Assembly: GCA_902602695.1 (NCBI GenBank)
Contig: CACKRO010000003.1
Span: 62,001 to 126,000, forward strand
DNA length: 64,000 nucleotides
Source of the DNA: an uncultured Alphaproteobacteria bacterium
GTDB lineage: Bacteria > Pseudomonadota > Alphaproteobacteria > HIMB59 > GCA-002718135
Direction of reading: 5' to 3'
Positions 44,009 to 52,176 of this stretch are shown piece after piece. Both the position numbers and the translations under genes were made by a program. Under the pieces are notes generated by a model. It was not told the DNA's origin, did no database searches, and was given only the letters and a program-made list of their open reading frames with translations. How positions within the stretch are numbered: the first letter of the stretch is position 1; each line of letters opens with the position of its first letter.

Positions 44009-44943
44009 TTTACTTTTGTCATAGTACAAAGCATTTCAAAGGCAATCGTTGCTCCTACCAATGAAGTCATATTATTCACATCAAATGGAGGCGAAACTTC
44101 AACAACATCGCCGCCTACAAAATTGATTTTGTTTAGTGCTCTTATAATAGTTTGTGCCTCTCTCACATTAAAGCCTCCAACTTCTGGAGTTCCAGTACCT
44201 GGAGCAAAAGTTGGGTCTATTCCATCAATATCAAATGTAAAATAAGAATCTGTATTAGCTAGAACTTCATAAATTTTTTCAATACATTTATCAAATCCCA
44301 TTTCATAATAATCATCTATAGTAATAATAGTTACACCTTGTTCTCTAGCCCAACTCAAATCTTCAGGATCATACAAAGCCCCACGAAGACCAAGGATTAC
44401 ATATCTTTTAGGGTCTATTAGATTTTCTTCTATAGCTCTTCTAAATGGCGTACCATGAGTATATTTAAATCCTCCAAAATAGGTATCCCAAGTATCAGAA
44501 TGAGAATCAAACTGAAATAAACCTATTGGTTTTTCTTTTGCAATACCTCTTAAAATTGGTAAGCTAATTAAATGATCACCTCCAATTGATAATGGTATTG
44601 TTTTGGAATTATAAATATTTGAGTAAAATTTTTCTATTTTATCTAAACTATCATTTAAGTCTGCTGGATTTACAGGACAATCGCCAATATCTGCAATATT
44701 AAATTTATCATAAGGACTCTTAAGCGAGACGGGGTGATATAGCCTTACAAGTGATGATGCATTTCTAATTTCTCTTGGCCCATGTCTTGCGCCAGGTCTA
44801 TTGGTAGTTCCACCATCCCATGGTACACCTGCAATACAGTAGTCTAATTTTTTTAAATCTTTAACTATAGGTAACCGAAAAAAAGTAGCAATATCAGCAA
44901 AGCGAGGAGTTTCCATACTTGATAGAGGTTTAATTTGAGTCAT
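44005..44943 (-). CDS. Agmatinase/guanidinobutyrase-type ureohydrolase
   Basis: This 312-residue binuclear-manganese hydrolase has GGDHLISLP near 122-130, FDSHSDTWD near 145-153 and FDIDGIDPTFAPGTGTPE near 228-245, all carrying metal ligands of the arginase/agmatinase family. The N-terminal SMETPRFADIATFFRLP stretch resembles guanidino-acid hydrolases (guanidinobutyrase/guanidinopropionase) as much as SpeB. It releases urea from a guanidino compound. No polyamine or urease gene is near. It overlaps the convergent eda by four bases and diverges from the peroxiredoxin. Confidence 0.9.
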   Translation of the reverse strand: MTQIKPLSSMETPRFADIATFFRLPIVKDLKKLDYCIAGVPWDGGTTNRPGARHGPREIRNASSLVRLYHPVSLKSPYDKFNIADIGDCPVNPADLNDSLDKIEKFYSNIYNSKTIPLSIGGDHLISLPILRGIAKEKPIGLFQFDSHSDTWDTYFGGFKYTHGTPFRRAIEENLIDPKRYVILGLRGALYDPEDLSWAREQGVTIITIDDYYEMGFDKCIEKIYEVLANTDSYFTFDIDGIDPTFAPGTGTPEVGGFNVREAQTIIRALNKINFVGGDVVEVSPPFDVNNMTSLVGATIAFEMLCTMTKVN

Positions 44944-44991
44944 AAAAGTATCTTATGTTATATAGAGTTGGATTATACAAGAAAAATTATT

Positions 44992-45534
44992 ATGGATTAT
45001 AGCAAATTTTCTAAACCACAAAATGATGGAAAAGCTGATCATCTTTTAAATAAGTTTTTGCCAGATATTTCTCTTAAAAATCAACAGGGAAATCTGTTAA
45101 AATTAAAAAGATCTGACACTTTTCGTTTAATTTTATATTTTTATCCCATGACAGGTAATCCAAATGAAAGTTTACCTAAAAATTGGAATCAAACACCAGG
45201 AGCCATTGGCTGTACTGTGGAGACCTGTAGTTTTAGAGATAATTATGAAGAGTTAATCAAACTTAATGCGCTCCCTGTAGGGATATCCACTCAAACAATA
45301 GATTATATTAAGGAAATGACAGATAGATTATTAATCCCTTATGATGTTTTAAGTGATTCTGAAAATATCTTGCTCAATTTATTAAAAATGCCCTATTTTG
45401 AAATTGAAAACAAAATCTATTTTAAAAGATTAACTCTTATTGTGGAAAAAAATATTGTTAAAAAAGTATTCTACCCTATTTTTCCTCCCAACAAACATAT
45501 AAATGAAGTTTTACAATGGCTAAAAGAAAACTAA
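44992..45534 (+). CDS. Peroxiredoxin (AhpC/TSA-Prx family)
   Basis: A longer frame opens at 44935 inside the divergent gene, but ATG 44992 gives a normal N-terminus (MDYSKFSKPQNDGKADHL) and 180 residues. The peroxidatic and resolving cysteines are in GCTVETCSFRD, spaced as in Prx-Q/BCP. Between FYP and the first Cys is a longer loop (MTGNP...NWNQTPGAI) that I recognise from an alphaproteobacterial Prx subfamily. It reduces peroxides in the cytoplasm. The next gene starts inside its end. Confidence 0.88.
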   Translation: MDYSKFSKPQNDGKADHLLNKFLPDISLKNQQGNLLKLKRSDTFRLILYFYPMTGNPNESLPKNWNQTPGAIGCTVETCSFRDNYEELIKLNALPVGISTQTIDYIKEMTDRLLIPYDVLSDSENILLNLLKMPYFEIENKIYFKRLTLIVEKNIVKKVFYPIFPPNKHINEVLQWLKEN

Positions 45535-45851
45535 CTATTTTTCTATTTTCAGTATTTTTATGTTTTTCTAACCTATCAATAGCTAATCCAAATATAGATC
45601 AATGGTTGGAGTCAGAGAAATCATACAAAGATCTTATTAATGAAGGATTTGAAGTAAAGAGCTACGCTATAAGTGATATAGAGGTTGGAAATGATTTAAC
45701 AATAATCTTATTTGTTACCGTTCTCCAAAAAGATCAAGAATTATATGAGTGTCAGGAATATCAAACTATAGATAAAAATGTTGAAACATTAGATATGAAT
45801 TTAATCTGTAAAGAATTAGTGCAACCTTATGAGAGAGGCATAGGAACTTAA
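45516..45851 (+). CDS. Small secreted protein of unknown function
   Basis: This 111-residue protein has a clear signal peptide: MAKRK, a hydrophobic run to about residue 22, and likely cleavage after SIA. The mature part, about 87 residues, starts NPNIDQW and includes two cysteines (YECQEY and LICKEL) that could form a disulfide. I recognise no domain. The gene overlaps the peroxiredoxin by 19 bases, so the pair is coupled, and its stop overlaps the convergent Nudix gene by four bases. A periplasmic accessory role is likely but unsupported. Confidence 0.75.
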   Translation: MAKRKLTIFLFSVFLCFSNLSIANPNIDQWLESEKSYKDLINEGFEVKSYAISDIEVGNDLTIILFVTVLQKDQELYECQEYQTIDKNVETLDMNLICKELVQPYERGIGT

Positions 45852-46429
45852 GATTTATAAATATTCAAAAAAAACCATTGTAATGCAATTAAAGTAAGTC
45901 CATTCAAAATCCGTCTTTTTTCCATCTTTGTTTTTACTTCCTCAAAGCTATAACTTTTTACTAGTATATCTTCATTTTCATTCTCTAGCCCTTTTATAAT
46001 TTCTTTGTCTGGAGCAACAACTTCGCCTAAATAAAGATTATAGAAAGATTCCGATGATCCTGGTGCAGGAAAATACCCCTGTATTGATCTGAGATTATTT
46101 ACCTCACAGCCTGTTTCTTCTAAGCATTCTCTTTTTGCTGTATCTTCAGGAGTTTCACCGGGATCAATTATTCCAGCAACTATTTCGTCTAGATAATTTT
46201 CACTATCCTTAGAAATCGTTCCTGGTCTGAATTGTTGAATTAAAACAATTTTTTTATTTTTAGGGTCATATGGTAATACCGCAGATACTTGAGCACCACC
46301 AAATAGCTCTCTTTTTATTTCATTGCTCCAATTTCCATCATATTTTTGGTATTTAAGAGTAACTTCATTCATCTTAAAGAAGCCATCGTGAATATTCTTT
46401 TTATCTAAAATTTTAAATTTTGAACTCAT
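45848..46429 (-). CDS. Nudix hydrolase, ADP-ribose pyrophosphatase type
   Basis: This 193-residue protein carries the complete Nudix box: GIIDPGE at about residues 88-94, then REclEETG near 102-109 (G-x5-E-x7-RE-x2-EE-x-G). An upstream LIQQFRPG near 70-77 and downstream QGYFPAPGSSESFYNLYLGE match the NudF/ADP-ribose pyrophosphatase subfamily. It hydrolyses nucleoside diphosphate derivatives, probably ADP-ribose or ADP-sugars. It is divergent from msrA by 40 bases. Confidence 0.92.
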   Translation of the reverse strand: MSSKFKILDKKNIHDGFFKMNEVTLKYQKYDGNWSNEIKRELFGGAQVSAVLPYDPKNKKIVLIQQFRPGTISKDSENYLDEIVAGIIDPGETPEDTAKRECLEETGCEVNNLRSIQGYFPAPGSSESFYNLYLGEVVAPDKEIIKGLENENEDILVKSYSFEEVKTKMEKRRILNGLTLIALQWFFLNIYKS

Positions 46430-46469
46430 ATAAATTGATATATTTTATATTACATATATATTTATAATT

Positions 46470-46931
46470 ATGGAAAAAGCTTTATTTGGTGCAGGTTGTT
46501 TCTGGGGTGTGGAAGAAACATTTTGTAAAACTCCAGGTGTAATAAGTACCTTGGTTGGTTATTCTGGAGGTAATACTGTTAACCCTTCTTATGAAAGTAT
46601 CTGCCAAGGAAATACAAATCACACCGAGGTTGTTTTAGTTGAATTTGATAATACTAAAATATCTTATGAAGAGCTTTTGAAGGTTTTCTGGAAGTGTCAT
46701 AATCCTACTACTCTCAATAGACAAGGTCCTGATATTGGGACACAATACAGATCAGCCATATATTATTATAACGAAGATCAAAAAAATAAATCTATTTATT
46801 CTAAAAATGAATACGCTAAAAGCGCAGGATTAAATATTGTTACTGAAATATCAGAAGCAAAGGAATTCTACAAAGCTGAAGAATATCATCAAAAATATAT
46901 CCAGAAAACAGGTTTACACTGCGCTATATAA
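46470..46931 (+). CDS. msrA: Peptide-methionine (S)-S-oxide reductase
   Basis: This 153-residue enzyme repairs oxidised methionine. The catalytic cysteine is in GAGCFWGVEE (7-16), VGYSGG lies near 28-33, and the structural block GTQYRSAIYY near 89-98 and EYHQKYIQKTGLHCAI at the end are typical. A late Cys (residue 151) can act as recycling residue. It fits with the peroxiredoxin just upstream as an oxidative-stress pair, though the Nudix gene lies between them. Confidence 0.95.
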   Translation: MEKALFGAGCFWGVEETFCKTPGVISTLVGYSGGNTVNPSYESICQGNTNHTEVVLVEFDNTKISYEELLKVFWKCHNPTTLNRQGPDIGTQYRSAIYYYNEDQKNKSIYSKNEYAKSAGLNIVTEISEAKEFYKAEEYHQKYIQKTGLHCAI

Positions 46932-46950
46932 ATTATTTTTTTAAGAACAA

Positions 46951-47133
46951 ATGTCTGTTGATTTCTATTATGCATTTATAACAGGTTGGGTAATACTTTT
47001 AATATTCTGGAGTACTATCGTTTTCTTTATATATTTAAGAAAACCTCCAAAATCCAAATTAACTAAAAGTTTTGTAATTAAATCCTATCTGTTTTTTTCG
47101 GTATTATTACTTTCAATTTTATATTTTGGATAA
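46951..47133 (+). CDS. Small two-helix membrane protein, unknown
   Basis: This is a 60-residue protein. A hydrophobic segment spans about residues 6-28 (ending in VFFIYL), followed by a basic stretch RKPPKSKLTK and a second hydrophobic segment to the end. It lies 19 bases after msrA on the same strand, with a weak purine-rich sequence (TTAAGAACAA) before the ATG. The alternation of membrane segment, basic loop and membrane segment argues for a real product, but I recognise no family. Confidence 0.5.
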   Translation: MSVDFYYAFITGWVILLIFWSTIVFFIYLRKPPKSKLTKSFVIKSYLFFSVLLLSILYFG

Positions 47134-47161
47134 ACCGATTCGTTTTTTTTATGAATCAGAC

Positions 47162-47207
47162 ATCAACATATAGTAGGTGAAAATGATTTTGATACTAACA
47201 TGTTGAT
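47162..47207. repeat. Inverted repeat ATCAACAT / ATGTTGAT in the leader of the gcrA-like gene
   Basis: Two perfect eight-base arms (47162-47169 and 47200-47207) are separated by 30 bases in the 155-base gap before the GcrA-like gene. They could be paired operator half-sites or the base of a large RNA loop. No T-tract follows, so it is not a terminator. The rest of the gap holds only a weak GATTC/GAATC hairpin around 47137-47157. Confidence 0.35.
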
Positions 47208-47288
47208 AATTAACAACTTTTTTATATTTAGTGTTGAATACTGGTTTTTTCATAAATATAAACTACCTCGAAATTATAATTAACTACT

Positions 47289-47513
47289 ATGTCTATATTA
47301 AAAAACTATTTTAAACAAAACAGCGTGATGCACAGTTTCTCAAGTTGCCAATGGCCAATTGGTGATCCTCAGGAAAAAGACTTTCATTTTTGTGAGGCTG
47401 ATACCGTTGCTGGAAAACCTTATTGCCAGAGCCACTGTGATGTTGCTTATATTGACGAAAAAGAGCTTAAAAAAGAAAAAGAAGCTCAAAAAAATCGTCC
47501 AATTGCTGCTTAA
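47289..47513 (+). CDS. GcrA-family C-terminal domain protein (truncated form)
   Basis: This 74-residue protein matches the C-terminal part of GcrA, the alphaproteobacterial cell-cycle regulator that partners sigma70 at methylated promoters. The match is CQWPIGDP (20-27), FHFC (32-35), GKPYCQSHC (42-50) and AY (53-54), including the conserved Cys/His set C20, C35, C46, H49, C50. GcrA in Caulobacter is about 170 residues with an N-terminal helix-turn-helix DNA-binding domain. Here only about 19 residues precede the domain, so DNA binding by that domain is lost. No frameshifted HTH is visible upstream. A highly charged tail ends the protein. It may be a sigma-interacting remnant or a streamlined-lineage version. 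Confidence 0.85.
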   Translation: MSILKNYFKQNSVMHSFSSCQWPIGDPQEKDFHFCEADTVAGKPYCQSHCDVAYIDEKELKKEKEAQKNRPIAA

Positions 47514-47563
47514 GTCTACCTCTACAAATTATTTTCTCATCAAAAGTTAATAATTTAGGGTTA

Positions 47564-47591
47564 TTGACATAAGTAATGATTTTCTTAAAAT
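47564..47591 (+). promoter_or_regulatory. Strong putative sigma70 promoter for the Cfa-like gene
   Basis: TTGACA at 47564-47569, a 16-base spacer and TAAAAT at 47586-47591 form a near-consensus promoter. The start codon at 47602 is only 11 bases after the -10 box, so the mRNA would have a leader of a few bases or none, and there is no Shine-Dalgarno. Confidence 0.5.
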
Positions 47592-47601
47592 AATAAAAAT
47601 T

Positions 47602-48786
47602 ATGCTCTTCAGTGTACTGAAAAAATTAAATTTTGACGGAACATTAGAAATAATAGACTCTAATGATAAAGTCTATAAATATGGGAATTCAAATCCACAT
47701 GTTTGTATAAGATTAAAAAATAAATCTATCGAGAGAAAATTATTCATAAACCCCAACCTTTATCTAGGTGAAGCATATATGAATGAGGATTTAGTTGTTG
47801 AAAAAGGAACTTTAGAAGAATTTATTGATCTAATAACAAACTCTTATGATGACTTTATTTCAAATAATAAATTTTATAAATTTTACGAATATTTATCATC
47901 TATTTTTATGCCTTTTCAGCAAATCAATCAGCTTGTAAATTCTAAAAAAAATGTTGCCCACCACTACGACATAAATGAAGATTTATATAAATTATTTCTT
48001 GATCAAGACATGCAATATTCTTGTGCTTATTTTCATAACCCAAATATTAGTTTAGACCAAGCACAGAAAGATAAAAAACAACATATAATTAAAAAACTTC
48101 AAATTACAGAAAATATGGATGTTCTTGATATTGGATGTGGTTGGGGAGGAATGGCAATTGAAATAGCTAAATCTACTGGAGCCAAAGTTAAAGGTATCAC
48201 ACTTTCAGAAAATCAATATAAAACTGCGTCTGAAAGAGCACAAAAAGAAGGTTTGAGTGATAAAGTTTCTTTTGCAATACAAGATTATAGAAATGAGAAT
48301 GAAAAATATGATCGCATAGTATCAGTTGGAATGTTTGAGCATGTTGGTGTTAAATATTTTAAAACTTATTTAAGTAAAGCTAATGATATTTTAAAAGAGA
48401 ATGGGGTTTTTCTTTTGCATACAATTGGTCAAAGAAGTAAACCAACTGCTACTAGCCCTTGGATTAGAAAATATATTTTTCCTGGTGGTTATATTCCATC
48501 TTTATCTGAAGTAATGAGCGAAACACAAAAACTTAATATAAATGTTACTGATGTTGAAGTACTAAGACTACATTATGCACATACACTTTCTAAATGGTAT
48601 CAAAATGTTATGATAAATAAAGATAAAATTATAAAGATGTTTGATCAACGTTTTTTTAGAATGTGGGAGTTTTATCTTTTGGCAAGTAAGTATTCTTTTG
48701 TAAATATGGGTAATGTTGTTTTTCAAATACAAATAGCAAAGGATATTAACAATTTGCCTCTCACGAGAAATTATATCTACAATTAA
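47602..48786 (+). CDS. cfa: Cyclopropane-fatty-acyl-phospholipid synthase family methyltransferase
   Basis: This 394-residue SAM-dependent enzyme methylenates unsaturated acyl chains of membrane phospholipids. An N-terminal lipid-binding domain (about 1-110) precedes the catalytic domain: NVAHHYDINEDLYKLFLD near 117-134, MQYSCAYF near 138-145, the SAM motif VLDIGCGWGGMA near 174-185, and the active-site bicarbonate region GMFEHVGVKYF near 246-256. The length matches Cfa (382 in E. coli). The transcript is probably nearly leaderless. No partner gene is adjacent. Confidence 0.92.
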   Translation: MLFSVLKKLNFDGTLEIIDSNDKVYKYGNSNPHVCIRLKNKSIERKLFINPNLYLGEAYMNEDLVVEKGTLEEFIDLITNSYDDFISNNKFYKFYEYLSSIFMPFQQINQLVNSKKNVAHHYDINEDLYKLFLDQDMQYSCAYFHNPNISLDQAQKDKKQHIIKKLQITENMDVLDIGCGWGGMAIEIAKSTGAKVKGITLSENQYKTASERAQKEGLSDKVSFAIQDYRNENEKYDRIVSVGMFEHVGVKYFKTYLSKANDILKENGVFLLHTIGQRSKPTATSPWIRKYIFPGGYIPSLSEVMSETQKLNINVTDVEVLRLHYAHTLSKWYQNVMINKDKIIKMFDQRFFRMWEFYLLASKYSFVNMGNVVFQIQIAKDINNLPLTRNYIYN

Positions 48787-48836
48787 GTACTTTATATTTA
48801 TTGAATTTACAACACAGGTGATATAATCCTTTACAA

Positions 48837-49862
48837 ATGGCACAATCACTAAACAATTACATAATCAGAGCTTCGATATTTTTAGTTGCTGTTTTTGTAA
48901 TAGTCGTTTTATTATACCCAGTTTTACAAAATGCTTTTTTATCAAATATCTTTATTAACATTATAATTTTATTAGCTTTATTAACTGGAATTGTGTTTAA
49001 TTTTTTTCATCTCATTAATTTAAATTATAAATATATATCTTATTCCAACTTTAACATTACCAATTCTGTAGAAGCATTTTCAAATTTAAGGGGTCAGGAC
49101 AAAAATATTTCTCTTGAATTGAAAAATCTTGAAGGAAAATTTGTTTTTAAAAGTTCTTCAATAAATAGGTTGATAGAGAATTCTGATATGACTTTGATAA
49201 GTATAAGAGAAACTTCTCGATATTTAGTTGGATTACTTGTCTTTTTAGGACTCCTTGGAACTTTCTGGGGACTTCTTAAAACTATTGGATCTGTAGGTAA
49301 TGTTATTAGTGGTCTAGGTATAGATGATACAAATGTTGCTGGTTTTTTTAATTCTCTAAAAGATGGTTTAAATGCACCACTAGAAGGAATGAGTATTGCA
49401 TTTAGTAGTTCATTGTTGGGTTTAGCGGGCTCTTTAATATTAGGGTTGCTTGATTTAAACCTTGGTCAAGCTCAAAATAAATTTAGTCAATACTTTGAAA
49501 AAATACTTAACTCTAATTCATCACCAGATTTCTCTAAAGTTGAAGATAAACCAACAGTTGAAGCAATTCAAAAAATTTATGATAATTTAGAAAATCTTTT
49601 AAATACTTTTAAAAAATCATCTGATAATCAAACGAAAATTTCAAACAATTTAGATAAATTTAATGAAATACTTAATAAAATAAATTCAAACTCATCCAAT
49701 CTTGATAAACAACTTTCAAACTTTCTATCTTCTCAATTAAATACTCAGTCTTCACTTATGAACTTAACAGAAGCTTTAAGTAAAAATGGAATATTAGAAG
49801 CAAAAAAAGTTAAAGAGTATTTTCAGAAAATTGAAAAAGAATTAAAGAAAATTAAAAAATAA
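48837..49862 (+). CDS. MotA/TolQ/ExbB-like proton-channel family membrane protein
   Basis: This 341-residue protein has an N-terminal hydrophobic pair (about 11-34 and 38-58), a cytoplasmic stretch, then two further helices. The third contains GLLVFLGLLGTFWGLLKTIGSV near 131-152, a TolQ/ExbB hallmark, and the fourth GMSIAFSSSLLGLAGSLILGLLDL near 184-207. The C-terminal 110 residues are Asn/Ser/Lys rich and probably coiled coil. It is translated two bases before the OmpA/MotB-like gene, a pair conserved in alphaproteobacteria, and probably forms a proton-driven complex acting on the cell wall. Its precise role is unknown. Confidence 0.8.
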   Translation: MAQSLNNYIIRASIFLVAVFVIVVLLYPVLQNAFLSNIFINIIILLALLTGIVFNFFHLINLNYKYISYSNFNITNSVEAFSNLRGQDKNISLELKNLEGKFVFKSSSINRLIENSDMTLISIRETSRYLVGLLVFLGLLGTFWGLLKTIGSVGNVISGLGIDDTNVAGFFNSLKDGLNAPLEGMSIAFSSSLLGLAGSLILGLLDLNLGQAQNKFSQYFEKILNSNSSPDFSKVEDKPTVEAIQKIYDNLENLLNTFKKSSDNQTKISNNLDKFNEILNKINSNSSNLDKQLSNFLSSQLNTQSSLMNLTEALSKNGILEAKKVKEYFQKIEKELKKIKK

Positions 49863-49864
49863 TA

Positions 49865-51631
49865 ATGTCTACTAGGTCTTTAAGAAATAGACTTGCTGAT
49901 ACAACAAATATTTGGCCAGGGTTTGTAGATGTTTTAGCAACCTTACTAATTGTAATTATCTTTGTCTTAATGGTTTTTACAGTTTCACAAATATACTTAA
50001 GCGACGCTATATCTGGAAGAGATAAGGCACTCCAAGATTTAAGAACACAAATCAATGAATTATCAAAAATATTAGTTATTGAAACTCAAGACAAAGAGGA
50101 AGCTCTTTCAACTCTCTCTGAAACGGAGAAAAAACTTGAAGATACGCAATCAAATTTACAGAGTGAACAGTTATTAAGTGAACAATTGCAAACAGATATA
50201 GCAAAAAAACGATCAGAAATATTTGTTCAAGAACAAAATATTATTGCTTTATCAGAGCAAATTAGCAGTCTTTTAAAAGAGTTAAGAATAGTTGCAAATG
50301 CTCTAGAAACTTATGAAGGACAAGAAATTGCTTTACTCGAAACCGAAGGTTTAGGTGAAAGGATTAATAAAGCGCTAGCAACAAGGATTGATCAGCTTAA
50401 AATACTTAATCAAGAATTAGATAATGCTAATTTTAAACTAATAGAAAGTGAGAAATCTCTTAAAGCAATAATTTCAGAATTAAATGAAAAGAATAATAAT
50501 TTAATGGCAATCAACGAAAGTTTAGGTTTAGAAGATGGAGGAATTGAAGAGCAATTGTTGGCTATAAAAAACAAAAATGAGGAACTACTAAGTTTAAATA
50601 ACGAGTTAGAGAAAACAAATATTGAATTATCTTTAAGAGATGAAGAATTACAAAATCAAATATCTCAATATCAACAATTAATGAATGATCTTTTAGAAAT
50701 TAATGATAGTCTTGGCTTAAAAGATGCATCACTTAATGAGCAACTTGATGCAATTAGATTTAAAAACGAAGAACTAGCAAGATTAAATAAAGATTTACTA
50801 CAGAAAGATAATACCATTTTCAATCTTCGTGGAAAAATTTCTGAATTAAATAATGTACTTTCTTTATCTGAAGAAAAACAAAAACAGCAACTTGAAAAAC
50901 TTGAACTGCTCCAAAATCAAATTGTTTCTTTAGAAGAAGAGAATCAAGCACAAAAGGAAACGTCACTTGAAGAAATTGAAAATATGGAAATACAGGCTTC
51001 AAAAACATTAGAACAGGTAGAAATTCTCTCTAATCAAATTGATACTTTGCAAAAAGAAATAGCTTTACTTAATAGTGCTCTAGAAGCAAGTGAAAGTCAG
51101 GCTTTAATCAAGGATTTAGAGATTGAAGTACTTGGTGAAAAATTAAACAAAGCCCTTACATCTAAAGTATTTGAACTCCAAAAATATAGATCTGAATTTT
51201 TTGGTAAATTACAATCAATTTTAGGTGATAGAAAAGACATTAAAATTGTAGGAGATAGATTTATTTTTGAATCAGAGCTATTATTTGATTCTGCTTCAGC
51301 TGATTTACAACTATCTGGTAAAGAAAAGTTAAGTGAAATTGGCCTTACTTTAAAAGAGACTACTAATGATATCCCATCAGAAATTGACTGGATTATTATG
51401 GTAGAAGGACACACTGACAAACGACCTATACAGACAATACGATATCCATCTAACTGGGAACTATCTTCAGCTAGAGCTAATACAGTTTTAAAACTTCTTC
51501 TCGATCTTGGTTTTCCACCAAATAGATTAGCATCAGCAGGATATGGAGAGTTTTATCCTATCAGTGATGGAGAAACTGAGAGTGATCTGCAGCAAAATAG
51601 AAGGATTGAATTAAAACTGACTTCTCGTTAA
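49865..51631 (+). CDS. Membrane-anchored coiled-coil protein with C-terminal OmpA/MotB peptidoglycan-binding domain
   Basis: The protein has 588 residues. A MotB/ExbD-like N-terminus (WPGFVDVLATLLIVIIFVLMVF, about 17-38) gives one transmembrane helix. A periplasmic coiled coil runs from about 45 to 430, and an OmpA-like domain from about 455: FIFESELLFDSASADL, VEGHTDKRPI near 517-526, the SxxRA block near 543-547, and a terminal QNRRIELKL. An internal duplication is visible: the NESLGL..EEQL..KNEELL segment at 217-245 recurs at 280-308, exactly 63 residues (nine heptads) later. A second pair (GERINKALATR and GEKLNKALTSK) is separated by the coiled coil. It is the likely stator or cell-wall anchor of the upstream channel. 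Confidence 0.85.
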   Translation: MSTRSLRNRLADTTNIWPGFVDVLATLLIVIIFVLMVFTVSQIYLSDAISGRDKALQDLRTQINELSKILVIETQDKEEALSTLSETEKKLEDTQSNLQSEQLLSEQLQTDIAKKRSEIFVQEQNIIALSEQISSLLKELRIVANALETYEGQEIALLETEGLGERINKALATRIDQLKILNQELDNANFKLIESEKSLKAIISELNEKNNNLMAINESLGLEDGGIEEQLLAIKNKNEELLSLNNELEKTNIELSLRDEELQNQISQYQQLMNDLLEINDSLGLKDASLNEQLDAIRFKNEELARLNKDLLQKDNTIFNLRGKISELNNVLSLSEEKQKQQLEKLELLQNQIVSLEEENQAQKETSLEEIENMEIQASKTLEQVEILSNQIDTLQKEIALLNSALEASESQALIKDLEIEVLGEKLNKALTSKVFELQKYRSEFFGKLQSILGDRKDIKIVGDRFIFESELLFDSASADLQLSGKEKLSEIGLTLKETTNDIPSEIDWIIMVEGHTDKRPIQTIRYPSNWELSSARANTVLKLLLDLGFPPNRLASAGYGEFYPISDGETESDLQQNRRIELKLTSR

Positions 51632-51672
51632 TCTGCCTTAAATTTAACATAAAATGATCATAAAAAATCAAA

Positions 51673-52176
51673 ATGAGATTCTTAATTTTTTTTATTTTTA
51701 GTTTCTTCAGTTCATATTCTGTATTTGCTGCATGTAGTGATCAGCCAGCAAATGAGGTTGATTGGACAAATTGTAATTTTGTAGAAAATCTAGATCTTTC
51801 TGGTACTGGTTTGGCAAACTCTCAAATGTCAGGAGTTAATTTATCTTTGTCTAATTTTGAAAAATCCCAGCTTAATAATTCAAATCTATCTATTGGTAAT
51901 TTTATCTTTTCAAATTTTAGTAATTCAAATTTATATGCTTCAAATTTACAAGGAGCAAATTGTAATAATGCTAATTTTGACAATGCAAATCTTGCTAAAG
52001 TAAACTTCGAAGGATCTAATCTTTTTGGTGCTACTTTTAAAGGTGCAAACTTGTATGAGGCAAACCTACTTGGCGCTAACATATCAGGTGCAATTTTTGA
52101 TGAAGCAAATTTGTCTAATGCAGTTTGGATAGATGGTAAAAAATGTGCTCTTGGATCTATAGGCAGTTGCCAATAA
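51673..52176 (+). CDS. Secreted pentapeptide-repeat protein
   Basis: This 167-residue protein has a signal peptide (MRFLIFFIFSFFSSYSVFA, cleavage near residue 19). It then has a right-handed beta-helix of roughly eighteen A(N/D)LxX-type five-residue repeats from about residue 38 to 150, with Leu or Phe at the centre and Asn/Ser at the preceding position. Cys20 and further cysteines (CSDQP, DWTNCNF, CALGSIGSC) may form disulfides. Such helices are scaffolds without fixed enzymatic role. It is probably periplasmic. The next small ORF overlaps its stop. Confidence 0.85.
   Translation: MRFLIFFIFSFFSSYSVFAACSDQPANEVDWTNCNFVENLDLSGTGLANSQMSGVNLSLSNFEKSQLNNSNLSIGNFIFSNFSNSNLYASNLQGANCNNANFDNANLAKVNFEGSNLFGATFKGANLYEANLLGANISGAIFDEANLSNAVWIDGKKCALGSIGSCQ

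Noticed and set aside
47137-47157. GATTC...GAATC hairpin with an internal T-run as a terminator of the small membrane protein gene
   Set aside because: Only five base pairs, with the T-run inside the loop and no T-tract after it.
50500-50800. Coiled-coil repeats in the OmpA-domain gene as a mobile or tandem DNA repeat
   Set aside because: Similarity is at protein level with divergent codons; it is an old internal duplication in one gene.
51097-51420. 107-codon minus-strand open frame inside the OmpA-domain gene
   Set aside because: Lies opposite the conserved peptidoglycan-binding motif; Ser-rich shadow of the coding strand.
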